A stretch of DNA of 64,000 bases from Rubrobacter marinus (GTDB lineage: Bacteria; Actinomycetota; Rubrobacteria; Rubrobacterales; Rubrobacteraceae): the NCBI RefSeq assembly GCF_011492965.1, contig NZ_CP045121.1, forward strand, positions 3,906,001 to 3,970,000, read 5' to 3'. The position numbers and the translations under genes were made by a program. Shown here piece by piece: positions 53,199-64,000 of this stretch. The notes beneath the pieces are model-generated. The model was not told where the DNA came from. It searched no databases and worked only from the letters and a program-made list of their open reading frames with translations. Each line of letters starts with the position of its first letter. The first letter of the stretch is position 1.

Positions 53199-53986
53199 CG
53201 TACCGGTGCCTCCTCCGGCAGCCCCGCCTCGAGGCTCCGCGTCGCTTCGTCCAGGCCGCGCCGGAAGTACGAGACCCTGTCCTTTATCGCCACGAGCCCC
53301 GACTCCAGCGCGTAGGGCGAGAGGCCCGGGTCGAGGGCGAGAAGCTCGCCGCGCAGGTTGCCGAGCAGACCCTCGATCCCCTCGAGCTGGGCGTTGATCG
53401 TGCCTATCGCCGCCGGGACCGCGTCTGTGGCCGCGAGCTCGCCGCGACGCCCCTCGAGCGCCGCCTCGAAGGACGCCCGCAGGGCGGAGCCCTCCTCCAG
53501 CGCCGCTACCTCCTCCTGAAGCTCGCGGATACGCCCCTGAACGACCCGCCTATCAACGCTCCCAAGGTGAGCCCTAAGCGCCGCCCTGCGACGCGCGAGC
53601 ACGGCCGACATCTCGACCTCGTCCAAAACGGTGCTCAGATCATCGGAGAGGAGCAGCCCGTACTCCTCCGGCACGAGCGCGAAGCTCTCCAGCACGCCCT
53701 CCTGAAGAGCGATGAGCCGCTTCATCTGCGGGGCCGCGACCTTGTCCATGCGCGACACCTGCCTCAGCATGGCAACGTTCTCCCGCGCCCGGCGAGAGAG
53801 CTCCCGACGCTCGTTCCCCTTGCGGTCGAGGAGTCGCTTGCCCGTAAAAAACGACCCGGCGCCCAGAACGACCGCGAGAGGCCATGCCTCGACATAAACC
53901 GCCGTGGCCCCCAGGCTAGCGAACGTTCCAAACGGCGCGAGCCTGTACGCGAGCCTCGACAACCCACCGTTACGCCTTCGGGTCAC
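53195..53986 (-). CDS. membrane-anchored coiled-coil protein in PspA-like operon
   Basis: 263 residues, GTG start directly after the PspA-like stop. One or two hydrophobic helices (about 15-48: LAPFGTFASLGATAVYV, AVVLGAGSFFTGKRLL), then long alpha-helical coiled coil (about 55-245). Not recognised. It could be the membrane partner of the PspA-like protein, in the position of PspB/PspC in other systems, though unrelated in sequence. Confidence 0.7.
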   Translation of the reverse strand: MTRRRNGGLSRLAYRLAPFGTFASLGATAVYVEAWPLAVVLGAGSFFTGKRLLDRKGNERRELSRRARENVAMLRQVSRMDKVAAPQMKRLIALQEGVLESFALVPEEYGLLLSDDLSTVLDEVEMSAVLARRRAALRAHLGSVDRRVVQGRIRELQEEVAALEEGSALRASFEAALEGRRGELAATDAVPAAIGTINAQLEGIEGLLGNLRGELLALDPGLSPYALESGLVAIKDRVSYFRRGLDEATRSLEAGLPEEAPVR

Positions 53987-54727
53987 CTACGTACCGTCCC
54001 CCGTGCCATGCTCCGCCTTCCGGCCCGAGCCCTCCGCTCCATCTCCGAGGGAGCCCGCGGGCTTTATGCCCATCTGGATCTCCATCATCTCGAGCTCGCG
54101 CTCGGCGTCGAGGCGCTTGAGGTCGACCTCGGCCGCGGCGATCTGGCGCTCCGTCTCGCTGGTGCCGAGCTCGCCGACGGCCTGGGCCTCGAAGGAGGCC
54201 TGCCTTATGGCCTGGCGGGCCCGGTCGAGGTCGCGGCTGGAGTCGGCGAGCGAGACCGACGAGCGCGCCTCGTTCGCGGCGCGCAGGGCCTTGGCGCGCT
54301 GGTGCTCCTCCATGAGCGCCGCCCGCTCGCGCACGATCTCGTTGTACCGGCGCTCCTGCTCGCGGAAGGCCTGCTCCATCTCCTCGGAGTTGCGCCGGGC
54401 CTCGACGAGACGGCCCTCGAGCTCGTTGAGCCGGGTCTCGGCCTCCTGCTTCTGCTGGACGACCTCTATGGCGGCCTCCCGCTGCCCCCGGGCGGTGAGC
54501 TCGCGGGCCTGGCGCTCCTTCACGACCGCGACCTTGCTCTTCTCGGCCGCGTCGCTCGCGAGCATCTTCTCGTACGCCATCGTCCTGGCCGTCGCGACCT
54601 GGAGCCTCTTCAAGTTGTTCAACTCGTCCTGGACGGCGTTCTCCAGGAGAATCTCCGGGTTGCGTCCCTCCACACCCGAGAGGAACCTGCCGAAGAAACC
54701 GCGAACCGCCCTCGTGAACCTTCCCAT
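53987..54727 (-). CDS. PspA/IM30-like (ESCRT-III superfamily) coiled-coil protein
   Basis: 246 residues, almost entirely alpha-helical. N-terminal amphipathic helix MGRFTRAVRGFFGRFLSG, then PEILLENAVQDELNNLKRLQ, as in PspA's first hairpin, and long heptad-rich hairpins to about residue 215; C-terminal tail disordered. PspA-type proteins polymerise on membranes and repair or remodel them. It is the first gene of a four-gene coupled operon. Similarity is by pattern, not strict motif. Confidence 0.7.
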   Translation of the reverse strand: MGRFTRAVRGFFGRFLSGVEGRNPEILLENAVQDELNNLKRLQVATARTMAYEKMLASDAAEKSKVAVVKERQARELTARGQREAAIEVVQQKQEAETRLNELEGRLVEARRNSEEMEQAFREQERRYNEIVRERAALMEEHQRAKALRAANEARSSVSLADSSRDLDRARQAIRQASFEAQAVGELGTSETERQIAAAEVDLKRLDAERELEMMEIQMGIKPAGSLGDGAEGSGRKAEHGTGDGT

Positions 54728-54864
54728 ACCCTCCGTCTACCCCCAAAGGGTCGAAGAACAAGCCCGAATCCTGGGAGAGATTATAGCATCGCCCTCTCCC
54801 AACCCCGGTACGAGCGACCCCTCCAGGAGGTTTCGCCGCGAAGGGCTTGCGGGGGAGTCGCCCC

Positions 54865-55896
54865 CTATCGCGCGGCCCCGTAGGTGCCGGTGCCCTCGGT
54901 CCTCGCGACGTTTCTGCCCGCCAGGACGATCGCGCTCGGGCTCTCGATCTCGAACGCCGTCTCCAGGGCCTGGCCGGCGGCGACGAGCAGGTCCCCCGCC
55001 GTCCTCGCGTCGCGCGGGTAGATCGCCGCCCCCGCCCGCGTCTCTTCGGCCCCGAGGGAGCTCGCCGCGGCGAGGGCCCGCCTCGCCGCGCTCTCGACCG
55101 CCCCCTCGTTCGCCCCGCCGAGCACGACCCCGAAGACCGAGCCCTCCCCGAGGAGGAAGGGCTCCCCGATCCTGCCGCGCACCCGGTCCATCAGCAGGTC
55201 CACGTCCTCGACCCCGTGCCCGGGGTCCACCAGGAGCACCCCGACCGGGGCCCCGCGGCGCGCCTCTATCTCCGACGTCACCGTCCCCAGCAGCATAGAC
55301 CCGTCCTCGTCGAGGGCGTAGCCGTCGTCGGGCTCGGACGCCCCCCGCCCCCCGGCCGCGGCAAGCGCGAAGACCCCGGTCAGGGCGAAGGCGGCGAGCC
55401 TGAAGAAGACGAGCGCCGGCGCGCCGGAGCCCTCCACGGCGTCCAGGACGTCGGGGAGCATCGCCAGGGCGTAGCTCACGAGCACGGCCACCAGGACCGG
55501 CAGGCCCATCCTCCAGGTCCCGTGCAGCGCCGGTGCGAAGAGCAGCGGGAAGAAGAGCACGTAGAGCTCGCTGGAGGCGCCCCCCGTAAAGAACGTCGCC
55601 GCGGCGAGAATGACGGCGTAGAGGGCGTAGGAGAAGACGCAGAAGCCCTCGCCGAACTGTCCCTTCGGGAGCAGCAGGAGGGCGACCGCCGCCGTCACGA
55701 GGACGGAGACGATCAGGTACAGGGGCACGAAAGAGACGGCGGGATTGTAGGAGTCGCCGTGGACGAGGAGGAGCGAGAGACCGATCCCGAAGAGGTAGAG
55801 CAGCGAGAGGCCCTTGAGGACCCGGGCGCTCCTCCCCCCTCTCGCTCTGCCGGTCACGATCGGGGCATGATACGCATCGAGAACGTCCCGCGCCAC
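54865..55896 (-). CDS. six-helix membrane protein with degenerate GGDEF-like domain
   Basis: 343 residues (ATG 55896; GTG 55857 is an alternative that drops 13 residues). Six membrane helices up to about residue 195, then an alpha/beta domain with diguanylate-cyclase pattern: VGVLLVDPGHGVEDVDLLM, and GEGSVFGVVLGG in place of GGDEF. No cyclase activity expected; may bind nucleotide or a partner. The helical sensor resembles those of other cyclases. Confidence 0.65.
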   Translation of the reverse strand: MARDVLDAYHAPIVTGRARGGRSARVLKGLSLLYLFGIGLSLLLVHGDSYNPAVSFVPLYLIVSVLVTAAVALLLLPKGQFGEGFCVFSYALYAVILAAATFFTGGASSELYVLFFPLLFAPALHGTWRMGLPVLVAVLVSYALAMLPDVLDAVEGSGAPALVFFRLAAFALTGVFALAAAGGRGASEPDDGYALDEDGSMLLGTVTSEIEARRGAPVGVLLVDPGHGVEDVDLLMDRVRGRIGEPFLLGEGSVFGVVLGGANEGAVESAARRALAAASSLGAEETRAGAAIYPRDARTAGDLLVAAGQALETAFEIESPSAIVLAGRNVARTEGTGTYGAAR

Positions 55897-55960
55897 CCGG
55901 CGCCCGCAACCCGTGGTGTGACGCTCAACATGCCGGCACCATCCGTAGCGTCAAGGAGTA

Positions 55961-56329
55961 TCAGGCGTTCTTCGGTAGACGGGCGCGTTCGATCAGGCTC
56001 TCCGCGGTATCGCCCCGGGCGAAGGGGGCGACCCCCACGGCGGCCTCGGGCACGGCCGCGCGGAGCCGCTCCTCCACCACGCGGGCGTCCTCCGTCTCCG
56101 TGTTGGGGAGGGCGATGAGGATCTCGTCGGGCTCCGGCCGGCAGACGAGGTCGGCGGTGCGCAGGGCGTCGAGCGCCCGGCGCGCGGCCTCGTCGCTCCA
56201 GCCGCCCCCGACGCGCAGGGTCAGCACGGAGATCGGCAGCACGAACTCGGAGGAGACCGAGATCTCCTCCCGCAGCGCCCCCTCGAAGACCTCGGGCTCC
56301 TGAAGCTCTTTTCTGACCTTCTTGCTCAT
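55961..56329 (-). CDS. small degenerate GGDEF-like protein
   Basis: 122 residues. Pattern of a cyclase core lacking catalytic residues: VLPISVLTLRVGGGWSDEAARR, then EPDEILIALPNTETEDARVV at the GGDEF hairpin, and AVGVAPFARGDTAESLIERA as the last helix pair. Likely a receiver of signals or c-di-GMP-related fold only. TATACT lies 8 bases upstream of ATG 56329, so leaderless. Divergent from ligA and 64 bases upstream of the previous gene on the same strand. Confidence 0.65.
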   Translation of the reverse strand: MSKKVRKELQEPEVFEGALREEISVSSEFVLPISVLTLRVGGGWSDEAARRALDALRTADLVCRPEPDEILIALPNTETEDARVVEERLRAAVPEAAVGVAPFARGDTAESLIERARLPKNA

Positions 56330-56366
56330 CTGGGCGGAGTATACATTTACCTCTCCGGGGCGTTGA

Positions 56367-58736
<2,370 letters not shown>

Positions 58737-58813
58737 CCCCACAAAGCGGACCGCCCGCTAGATTCGACCCGGCCACCCGTCTCCCGTACTTCGGTTCTTC
58801 CAGGGTCTGCGCC

Positions 58814-59047
58814 CTACCCCTGCTCTTGCGCCCTGGCCCGCTCTATGTAGGCCTCGGCCTGCTCCGCGGACTTGTAGCTCAGGGAGCCTCCGGTAAGCGG
58901 GTTGCTGATCTCGTAGTGCCCGCCGGCCTCCTTGTCCACGATGACGGGAAAGTAGCGCTCCCCGACCTGCTTGATGCCGTACTCGGTACGTCTCTCTCCG
59001 GCCTCGCTCAAGATCTCACCTCCGGTATGGGGCCTCGTCACCATCAT
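58814..59047 (-). CDS. small hypothetical protein
   Basis: 77 residues: YGIKQVGERYFPVIVDKEAGG, HYEISNPLTGGSLSYKSAEQAEAYIERARA. The KSAEQAEAYIE end resembles DUF-type proteins with one beta sheet and a helix. Not recognised. An internal start near LSEAGERRTEYGIK is possible. Lies alone. Confidence 0.6.
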   Translation of the reverse strand: MMVTRPHTGGEILSEAGERRTEYGIKQVGERYFPVIVDKEAGGHYEISNPLTGGSLSYKSAEQAEAYIERARAQEQG

Positions 59048-59117
59048 ACGGGCTCGGCGGAGCGATCCGGGATCGCCCCCCCACCCTGGGTTCCGGGAGC
59101 ACCAGGGTCGAGGCCCT

Positions 59118-60344
59118 TTATTGCGCGGCGTCTCTGGCCTTCGCCACCGTCCTGTTGTTGACGAACGGCAGGGAGGCGAGTGAGACGACGAGCATCACCC
59201 CCGCCGCGAACCAGAAGGGGGCCGAGAGCCCGAAGCTCCGGGCGAGGAGGCCCCCGATCAGGGCTCCGAAGGCTCCGCTACCGACGCCTATCAGCCGGTA
59301 GACGCTCGTCACCCGTCCGAGCAGGCGGTCGGGGATGAGGGTCTGGCGGAGGGCGAAGGTTAGGACGTTCCAGGAGAAGGCGGCGAAGCCGTCGACGGCG
59401 ATCATGGCCCCCACGACGAAGGGGTTGCCGCTGAGGGCGACGCCGGCGAACGCCGGACCCTGCACGAACATGACCGCGAAGAGAGCCCGGCCCGTGCCCA
59501 GGAGAGCGCCGATCCTCCCGGCGAGCAGGGAGCCCAGAAAACCCCCCACGCCCCCCGCGGTGAGCAAGAGCCCGTAGCCGACGCCGCCGAGGCCGAGCAC
59601 GTCCTGCGCGTATAGCACCAGGACGGAGAACGTCGCCGAGAAGACGAGGTTCCCCGCGCCGAGCATGAGCGCCAGGGCGAGCAGGAGCCGGTGGCGCGTC
59701 AGCCATCCCACGCCCTCCGCTATCTCCGACCACAAGCTCGTCCCCCGGGCGCCCCCGTCCTCCGAGACGCGGAAGCGTCCCCGAAGCGCGAGGACCAGGG
59801 CGGCGGAGGCGGCGAAGGTCCCGGCGTCGAGCAGAAACGGCAGCGCGGCGGCGACGGCGAAGAGCGCGCCCCCTATGGGGCCGCCCGCGAACTGGTTCGT
59901 GACGAGCTCCGCGGCGAAGAGCCGCCCGTTCGCCTTCTCCAGCTGATCCTTCGCGACGACGGACGGCATGATCGCCAACGAGGCGTTGGCGAAGAGGGTC
60001 TCGGAGGTCCCCAGGAGGAAGAAGACGGCGTACAGCAGGGGCAGCGTGGCCCAGTCGGCCATCACGGCGAGCCCCAGGATGCCCAGGATCACGCACCGGA
60101 ACAGGTCCACGGCCCCCATTGTCAGCCGGCGGTCGAGCCGGTCCACGAGGGCGCCGCTCGGGAGCGAGAAGAGCAGCCAGGGGAGCTGCTGGGCGAAGAG
60201 TAGGCCCGCGACGAGGACGGGGTCCCGGGTCAGCGTCGCCGCGAGCAGGGGTCCGGCGACGAGCGTGATCCCGTCCCCCAGGTTGGAGATCGTGCTGGCC
60301 GCCCACAGCTTCCGGTACTCCGGGCCGAGCGCGCCCCGGGCCAC
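59118..60344 (-). CDS. MFS exporter
   Basis: 408 residues, twelve helices. MFS_3/EntS-type: STISNLGDGITLVAGPLLA, GALVDRLDRRLTMGAVDL between helices 2 and 3, PSVVAKDQLEKANGRL and the inter-domain GVGWLTRHRLL. These usually export siderophores, antibiotics or drugs. Start ATG/GTG region at 60344 directly before the 136-residue gene end, in the same direction. Confidence 0.88.
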   Translation of the reverse strand: MARGALGPEYRKLWAASTISNLGDGITLVAGPLLAATLTRDPVLVAGLLFAQQLPWLLFSLPSGALVDRLDRRLTMGAVDLFRCVILGILGLAVMADWATLPLLYAVFFLLGTSETLFANASLAIMPSVVAKDQLEKANGRLFAAELVTNQFAGGPIGGALFAVAAALPFLLDAGTFAASAALVLALRGRFRVSEDGGARGTSLWSEIAEGVGWLTRHRLLLALALMLGAGNLVFSATFSVLVLYAQDVLGLGGVGYGLLLTAGGVGGFLGSLLAGRIGALLGTGRALFAVMFVQGPAFAGVALSGNPFVVGAMIAVDGFAAFSWNVLTFALRQTLIPDRLLGRVTSVYRLIGVGSGAFGALIGGLLARSFGLSAPFWFAAGVMLVVSLASLPFVNNRTVAKARDAAQ

Positions 60345-60370
60345 CCCCTACTCTCCCGCTACCCCGGGCC

Positions 60371-60781
60371 CTATGAGCGCAGGTCTCCTTCGCCCGTCAG
60401 CGAAGCCACCTCGCGGGGCGTCAGCTCCTCGCGGCTCGGGGCGCCTAGGGTGACGCGGCGGACGAAACCCGCCCCTTCGAGGCGGGGCTTGTAGGTGGGG
60501 AAGGTGAGCAGGTGGTAGCGGCCGGGGCCGCGTCCCCTGCGGGAGGGGCGGTGCTCGATCCACAAGAGCGGGCGCGGCAGGTCCGGGAGCCCGTCGAAGC
60601 GGTCCCGCACCACCTCCGCCGCGAGCCGCTCGACCATCTCCTCCCCCCGGCCCTCGGGCAGGTCCGTGCAGAGGACGACGGGGGCGTCGCCGGGCGCGCC
60701 GCCGTAGATCCGGATGCGGCACCAGCCGACCCCGTAGCGGTAGCACCTGCCCTGGTGGATGTAGTCGTACAACGGCTGCAC
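60371..60781 (-). CDS. hypothetical protein
   Basis: 136 residues: MQPLYDYIHQGRCYRYGVGW, RIRIYGGAPGDAPVVLCTDLP, EEMVERLAAEVVRDRFD, PLLWIEHRPSRRG. Mixed alpha/beta, likely cytosolic; not recognised. It lies 17 bases after the cupin gene and 26 before the MFS gene, so a small operon is possible. Confidence 0.6.
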   Translation of the reverse strand: MQPLYDYIHQGRCYRYGVGWCRIRIYGGAPGDAPVVLCTDLPEGRGEEMVERLAAEVVRDRFDGLPDLPRPLLWIEHRPSRRGRGPGRYHLLTFPTYKPRLEGAGFVRRVTLGAPSREELTPREVASLTGEGDLRS

Positions 60782-60798
60782 CGCGCCCGTCCCCTCCT

Positions 60799-61262
60799 TC
60801 AGGGTGCATCCTCGAGCGGCCCGAAGTCCCTGGCGTCGGAGGAGTCGTAGATCTCGACGCTCTCCCCGCGCCGCACCATGCGCTTGCCCAGCCGCGGAAA
60901 GTCCGCGTCGAGAGCCTCGCCGCCCATGGGGTAGACGAGCTCCTCCTCGTACGGGTTGCGCATGTGGTGGGCCACCTGCGGGGCCGGGAAGCCCATGAAG
61001 TCGCCCGCGCCCACCTCGAACTCCTCGCCGTCGATCTCCGCGACGCCGCGCCCGGGGATCACGCCTACCACTCCTCCCGGTAGTGGGAGTGGTAGGCGAA
61101 CGACTCCTTTCCGGCCGGAACGCGCGCCAGGCTCACCCCGACGCGCGACATTCCGACGGGAGAGCCAAGCCGAACGCCGGCGATCTCCGAGTTCGGGTTC
61201 CACGGATGGGAGAAGCGGAACGCCTGCTCGGCCGCCCTTACGAGAAACTTCCCCGGATCCAC
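60799..61262 (-). pseudogene. cupin domain protein, frameshifted
   Basis: GTG 61262. First cupin strand set up to FAYHSHYREEW, where the metal-binding H-x-H and E are visible; a missing G at about 61072 ends the frame, and the second part resumes VGVIPGRGVAEIDGEEFEVGAGDFMGFPAPQVAHHMRNP, with the second cupin histidine. About 154 residues after repair. Small-molecule binding or sugar-isomerase type; not assigned. Confidence 0.75.
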
Positions 61263-61304
61263 CCCGTCACCTCCCCTGGAGCCGCCCCGAGGCGGCCCCG
61301 TCTC

Positions 61305-61934
61305 TCAGCCGTTGTCGGAGCCGGAGCTCTCTCCCGGACGGTCGACGACCCGATCGATGACGCCGTACTCGACGGCCTCCTTGGCGCCGAGCATGTAGTC
61401 GCGATCGGTGTCGCGCTCGACCTTCTCGTACGGCTGCCCGGTCATGTTCGCCAGAAGCTCGTTGAGGCGCTGCTTGGTGCGCATGAGCTCGCGGGCGTGT
61501 ATCTCCACGTCCGAAACCTGCCCCCCGAGCCCCCCGCCGATGCTCGGCTGGTGCAGCAGCACCCGCGTGTTCGGCAGCGCGCTCCTCTTGCCCTTCGTCC
61601 CGGCCGCGAGCAGGAAGGCGCCCATCGAGGCGGCCATCCCCAGCGCCGTCGTCGCCACGTCGCACGAGACGAACTGCATGGTGTCGTAGATCGCCATCCC
61701 CGCGTACACGCTGCCGCCCGGGGAGTTGATGTAGATGTTGATGTCCTGGTCCGGGTCTTCCGAATCGAGGTGCAAGAGCTGCGCCATGACGACGTTCGCG
61801 ACCTGGTCGTCCACCGGGGTGCCGAGGAAGATGATCCTGTCCTTCAAGAGCCTGGAGTAGATGTCCATCGTCTGCTCGCCGCGCGGGCTCTGCTCCGTCA
61901 CGTAAGGGATGACCATACGGGGATCCTGCTGCAT
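61305..61934 (-). CDS. clpP: ATP-dependent Clp protease proteolytic subunit
   Basis: 209 residues. Catalytic Ser in [12 protein letters not shown], His in [14 protein letters not shown] and Asp in [32 protein letters not shown] lines the chamber. Forms a tetradecamer with ClpX/ClpC. ATG 61934 behind AGGAGGCTCGTAG. No clpX or second clpP adjoins it. Confidence 0.97.
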   Translation of the reverse strand: MQQDPRMVIPYVTEQSPRGEQTMDIYSRLLKDRIIFLGTPVDDQVANVVMAQLLHLDSEDPDQDINIYINSPGGSVYAGMAIYDTMQFVSCDVATTALGMAASMGAFLLAAGTKGKRSALPNTRVLLHQPSIGGGLGGQVSDVEIHARELMRTKQRLNELLANMTGQPYEKVERDTDRDYMLGAKEAVEYGVIDRVVDRPGESSGSDNG

Positions 61935-62037
61935 CTACGAGCCTCCTTCTCTGCCGACCCTGACCACGCTATACTACAACAGCGTAGCATTGTTAAAGTA
62001 TTTGTGCAAGTTTTTTGCAGTGTTTTAGGAGGAGAGC
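61935..62037. promoter_or_regulatory. divergent promoter of clpP and XRE regulator
   Basis: AT-rich spacer with TAGTATAGC (minus strand, near 61967-61975) as clpP -10 candidate and GTTAAAGTATTTG on the plus strand. Possible operator for the XRE protein. AGGAGGAGAG lies before TTG 62038. Confidence 0.4.
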
Positions 62038-62319
62038 TTGGATCTTCCGTACTTGAGGGACCTGAGGCGGCGCGCGATCATGAGCCAGGAGCAGCTGGCG
62101 GAGCGGAGCGGGGTGGCGCGCGACACGATCTCGAAGCTGGAGACGGGCCGGCGCAAGGCCTACCCCACCACTATCCGCAAGCTCGCCGCCGGCTTGAACA
62201 CCGAGCCCCGCATGCTCGTCGGCGGCGTCGAGTACCTGGAACCTGCGGGGAAGCCCGACGAAGGTCCAGAAGAGGAGAAGGGGAAGGAGCCGAGGGAGGG
62301 CAGAAAGGTCGGCTTCTAA
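62038..62319 (+). CDS. XRE-family helix-turn-helix regulator
   Basis: 93 residues, TTG start with AGGAGGAGAGC. Cro/CI-type HTH: LRDLRRRAIMSQEQLAERSG, RDTISKLETGRRKAYPTTI, KLAAGLNTEP. C-terminal tail is charged and disordered. Divergent from clpP, so it may control clpP or itself. Confidence 0.88.
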   Translation: MDLPYLRDLRRRAIMSQEQLAERSGVARDTISKLETGRRKAYPTTIRKLAAGLNTEPRMLVGGVEYLEPAGKPDEGPEEEKGKEPREGRKVGF

Positions 62320-62349
62320 AGTAGGCATCGCGGCGCTTGGGGGGCGCAG

Positions 62350-63273
62350 CTACTCCTTGCGGTACGGCTTGCCGAGGGCGGAGGGGGCGATGGCCCGGCC
62401 GCCGAAGCCCGCGAGGACGATGATGGTGAAGACGAAGGGGAGCATCTGGACGAACTCCAGGGGGATTACGTCCTGTGCGACGCGGAGCGTGATCGCCTGG
62501 GCGAGGCCGAAGAGCAGGGCCGCCACCGTCGCTCCTATGGGGTTCCAGCGGCCGGCGATCAGGGCGGCGAGGGCGATAAACCCGCGCCCGGTCGTCATGT
62601 TCTCCGTGAAGGCGGAGAGGAGGCTCATCGAGAGGTAGACCCCGCCGAGGGCCGCGAGCAAGCCGGAGAGCAGGACACCGAAGTAGCGCATGCGCGCCAC
62701 GCTGACCCCCGCCGTCTCCACCGCCTCGGGTACCTCGCCGGAGGCTCTGAGGCGCAGGCCGAACGGCGTCCGGAAGACCACGAAGAAGGTCAGGGGGACG
62801 AGGAGGTACATCAGGTAGACGAGCAGGCTCTGTTCGAAGAGCGCGGGGCCGATTACCGGGATGTCCGCGAGGCCCGGGATCCTCACGGGCTCGAAGCTCG
62901 AGACGCGCGGCGTGGTGCCGCCGGAGCCGAAGAACACGACCATCAGAAAGCCCGTGCCGCCCAGGGCGAGCAGGTTAATGGCGGTGCCCGAGATGATCTG
63001 GTCGGCCTCGAAGGTCACGCACATGACGGCGTGAATAAGGGCGAAGAGCAGCCCCGCCCCGAGCGCCGTCGCCAGGCCCACGAGCGCGCTGCCGGAGAAG
63101 TAGGCCCCCACGGCGCCCGCGAAGGCGGAGATGAGCATGAGGCCTTCGAGGCCTATGTTCACCACCCCGCTCCGCTCGCTGAACATGCCGCCCAGGGCCG
63201 CGAAGATGAGGGGCGTGGCGTTCCGGAGCGTGGCGGCGAGGATCGCGCCGAGCGTCGCGAGAAACTCCTCCAA
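62350..63273 (-). CDS. ABC transporter permease, nucleoside/BMP type
   Basis: 307 residues (TTG 63273, overlapping the ribosome site of its own start GGAGGAG). Nine to ten helices; FSERSGVVNIGLEGLMLISA is diagnostic of the BPD_transp_2 permeases of the YufQ/NupQ type that import nucleosides or related compounds. C-terminal RVAQDVIPLEFVQMLPFVFT. Downstream partner of the next permease. Start at TTG is preferred as the stop of the upstream gene is 3 bases away. Confidence 0.85.
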   Translation of the reverse strand: MEEFLATLGAILAATLRNATPLIFAALGGMFSERSGVVNIGLEGLMLISAFAGAVGAYFSGSALVGLATALGAGLLFALIHAVMCVTFEADQIISGTAINLLALGGTGFLMVVFFGSGGTTPRVSSFEPVRIPGLADIPVIGPALFEQSLLVYLMYLLVPLTFFVVFRTPFGLRLRASGEVPEAVETAGVSVARMRYFGVLLSGLLAALGGVYLSMSLLSAFTENMTTGRGFIALAALIAGRWNPIGATVAALLFGLAQAITLRVAQDVIPLEFVQMLPFVFTIIVLAGFGGRAIAPSALGKPYRKE

Positions 63274-63275
63274 CC

Positions 63276-64000
63276 CTACCCAAGCCCCCTCTCCAGCCGG
63301 GTCCCGGAGGCCAGGGTCCGGGCGCGCTTGCCGAGGATAAACTCCACGAGCTTCGTGGCCGTTACGAAGAGCAGGATCACGGCGAGCAGCACCTCGCTGA
63401 GGTCGAGCGGCACGTCCGTCTGGAACTGCATCTCCTGCGCCCCCGAGAAGAGCGCCCCGAAGACGAGCGCCCCGAAGACGACCCCGAACGGGTGCGTCCT
63501 CCCCAACAGCGCCACCCCGATCCCGTTGAAGCCCACGTTGGCGACGAACGGGACGGCCATCTTGCCGTACACCCCCATCACCTCCACCCCGCCCCCGAGG
63601 CCCGCAAACGCCGCGCCGATGGCGATCGCGAGCACCACGTTCCTGCCGATGGGGATGCCCGCGTAATTTGCCGCCCCCGGCGAGAGCCCGACGGTCCGGA
63701 GCTGGAAGCCCTTCTTCGTCCGCCACAAGAGGAGGTACGCCACGACCACCGCCACGAGCGCCAGAACGATGCCGAGGTTCGCCCGCCCGAGGCCGAAGCC
63801 GAGGACGGGGACGCGAGCCGCCGCGGCGACGTTCCCCGTGCCGGGGACGAGCCCGCCGCCGCTCAACGGGTTCAGCGCCAGGTAGACCGTCAGGTAGATG
63901 GCCACGTAGTTCAGCATGATCGTCGTGATCACCTCGTGCGCCCCGAAGTAGGCCTTCAAGACCCCCGGGATGACCCCCCAGAGAAAGCCAGTGACGACGC
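63276..64000 (-). CDS. ABC transporter permease, nucleoside/BMP type (partial)
   Basis: C-terminal 241 residues; the gene continues past the right edge. YufP/NupP-type permease: VLKAYFGAHEVITTIMLNYVA is diagnostic, then GGLVPGTGNVAAAARVPVLGFG, and late VGFNGIGVALLGRTHPFG. Pairs with the downstream permease; an ATPase and a BMP lipoprotein should lie beyond the window. Confidence 0.88.
   Translation of the reverse strand, partial: VVTGFLWGVIPGVLKAYFGAHEVITTIMLNYVAIYLTVYLALNPLSGGGLVPGTGNVAAAARVPVLGFGLGRANLGIVLALVAVVVAYLLLWRTKKGFQLRTVGLSPGAANYAGIPIGRNVVLAIAIGAAFAGLGGGVEVMGVYGKMAVPFVANVGFNGIGVALLGRTHPFGVVFGALVFGALFSGAQEMQFQTDVPLDLSEVLLAVILLFVTATKLVEFILGKRARTLASGTRLERGLG

Overview
High-GC (about 70%) actinobacterial chromosome. 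Gene content and protein style point to a Rubrobacter-like organism (Rubrobacteria): an ergothioneine EgtB-EgtC pair, tandem small sortases, 3-methylcrotonyl-CoA-type carboxylase with acyl-CoA dehydrogenase and methylmalonate-semialdehyde dehydrogenase, GlsB/CsbD/DUF2267 stress proteins, and several genes whose -10 box sits so close to the start that the transcript should be leaderless. The genus is inferred from sequence memory, not from a search.

Layout. 0-6.3 kb: a BKACE enzyme, then a metal block with a DtxR-type repressor and ZIP permease facing a membrane-anchored multicopper oxidase and a second ZIP permease, ending in a glutaredoxin whose active site is U-x-x-C with an in-frame UGA and a SECIS-like hairpin. 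6.3-10.3 kb: Nudix hydrolase, phosphoesterase, ParB-like protein, Yip1-like membrane protein and SppA protease. 10.4-25 kb: a signalling region with two GGDEF-EAL proteins, a duplicated EAL remnant, a LuxR-type regulator, an NlpC/P60 hydrolase, OsmC, a two-component system with a c-di-GMP-I (GEMM) riboswitch lying upstream on the same strand, an SDR, a K+ channel and DUF2267. 24.8-36.8 kb: acyl-CoA and branched-chain catabolism. 36.8-39 kb: egtB-egtC. 39-41.2 kb: small stress-type proteins, a structured leader and tRNA-Gln(CUG). 41.3-49 kb: methyltransferase, coaA, gltD, gltB. 49-56.4 kb: a degenerate tyrosine recombinase, two sortases, a translationally coupled four-gene PspA-like/J-domain operon and two degenerate GGDEF-like proteins. 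56.4-64 kb: ligA, an MFS exporter, a cupin, clpP, an XRE regulator and two nucleoside-type ABC permeases, the last cut by the window edge.

A feature of the whole window is that about a dozen otherwise well-conserved genes are broken by single-base deletions, nearly always in G or C runs and mostly in the first 33 kb. This looks more like sequencing or assembly error than decay, so the genes marked here as frameshifted are probably intact in the organism. A few items do look like true relics: the EAL C-terminal fragment near 13.4 kb and the thiamine-diphosphate enzyme fragment behind ligA.

No CRISPR array, insertion sequence, prophage or rRNA gene was seen.
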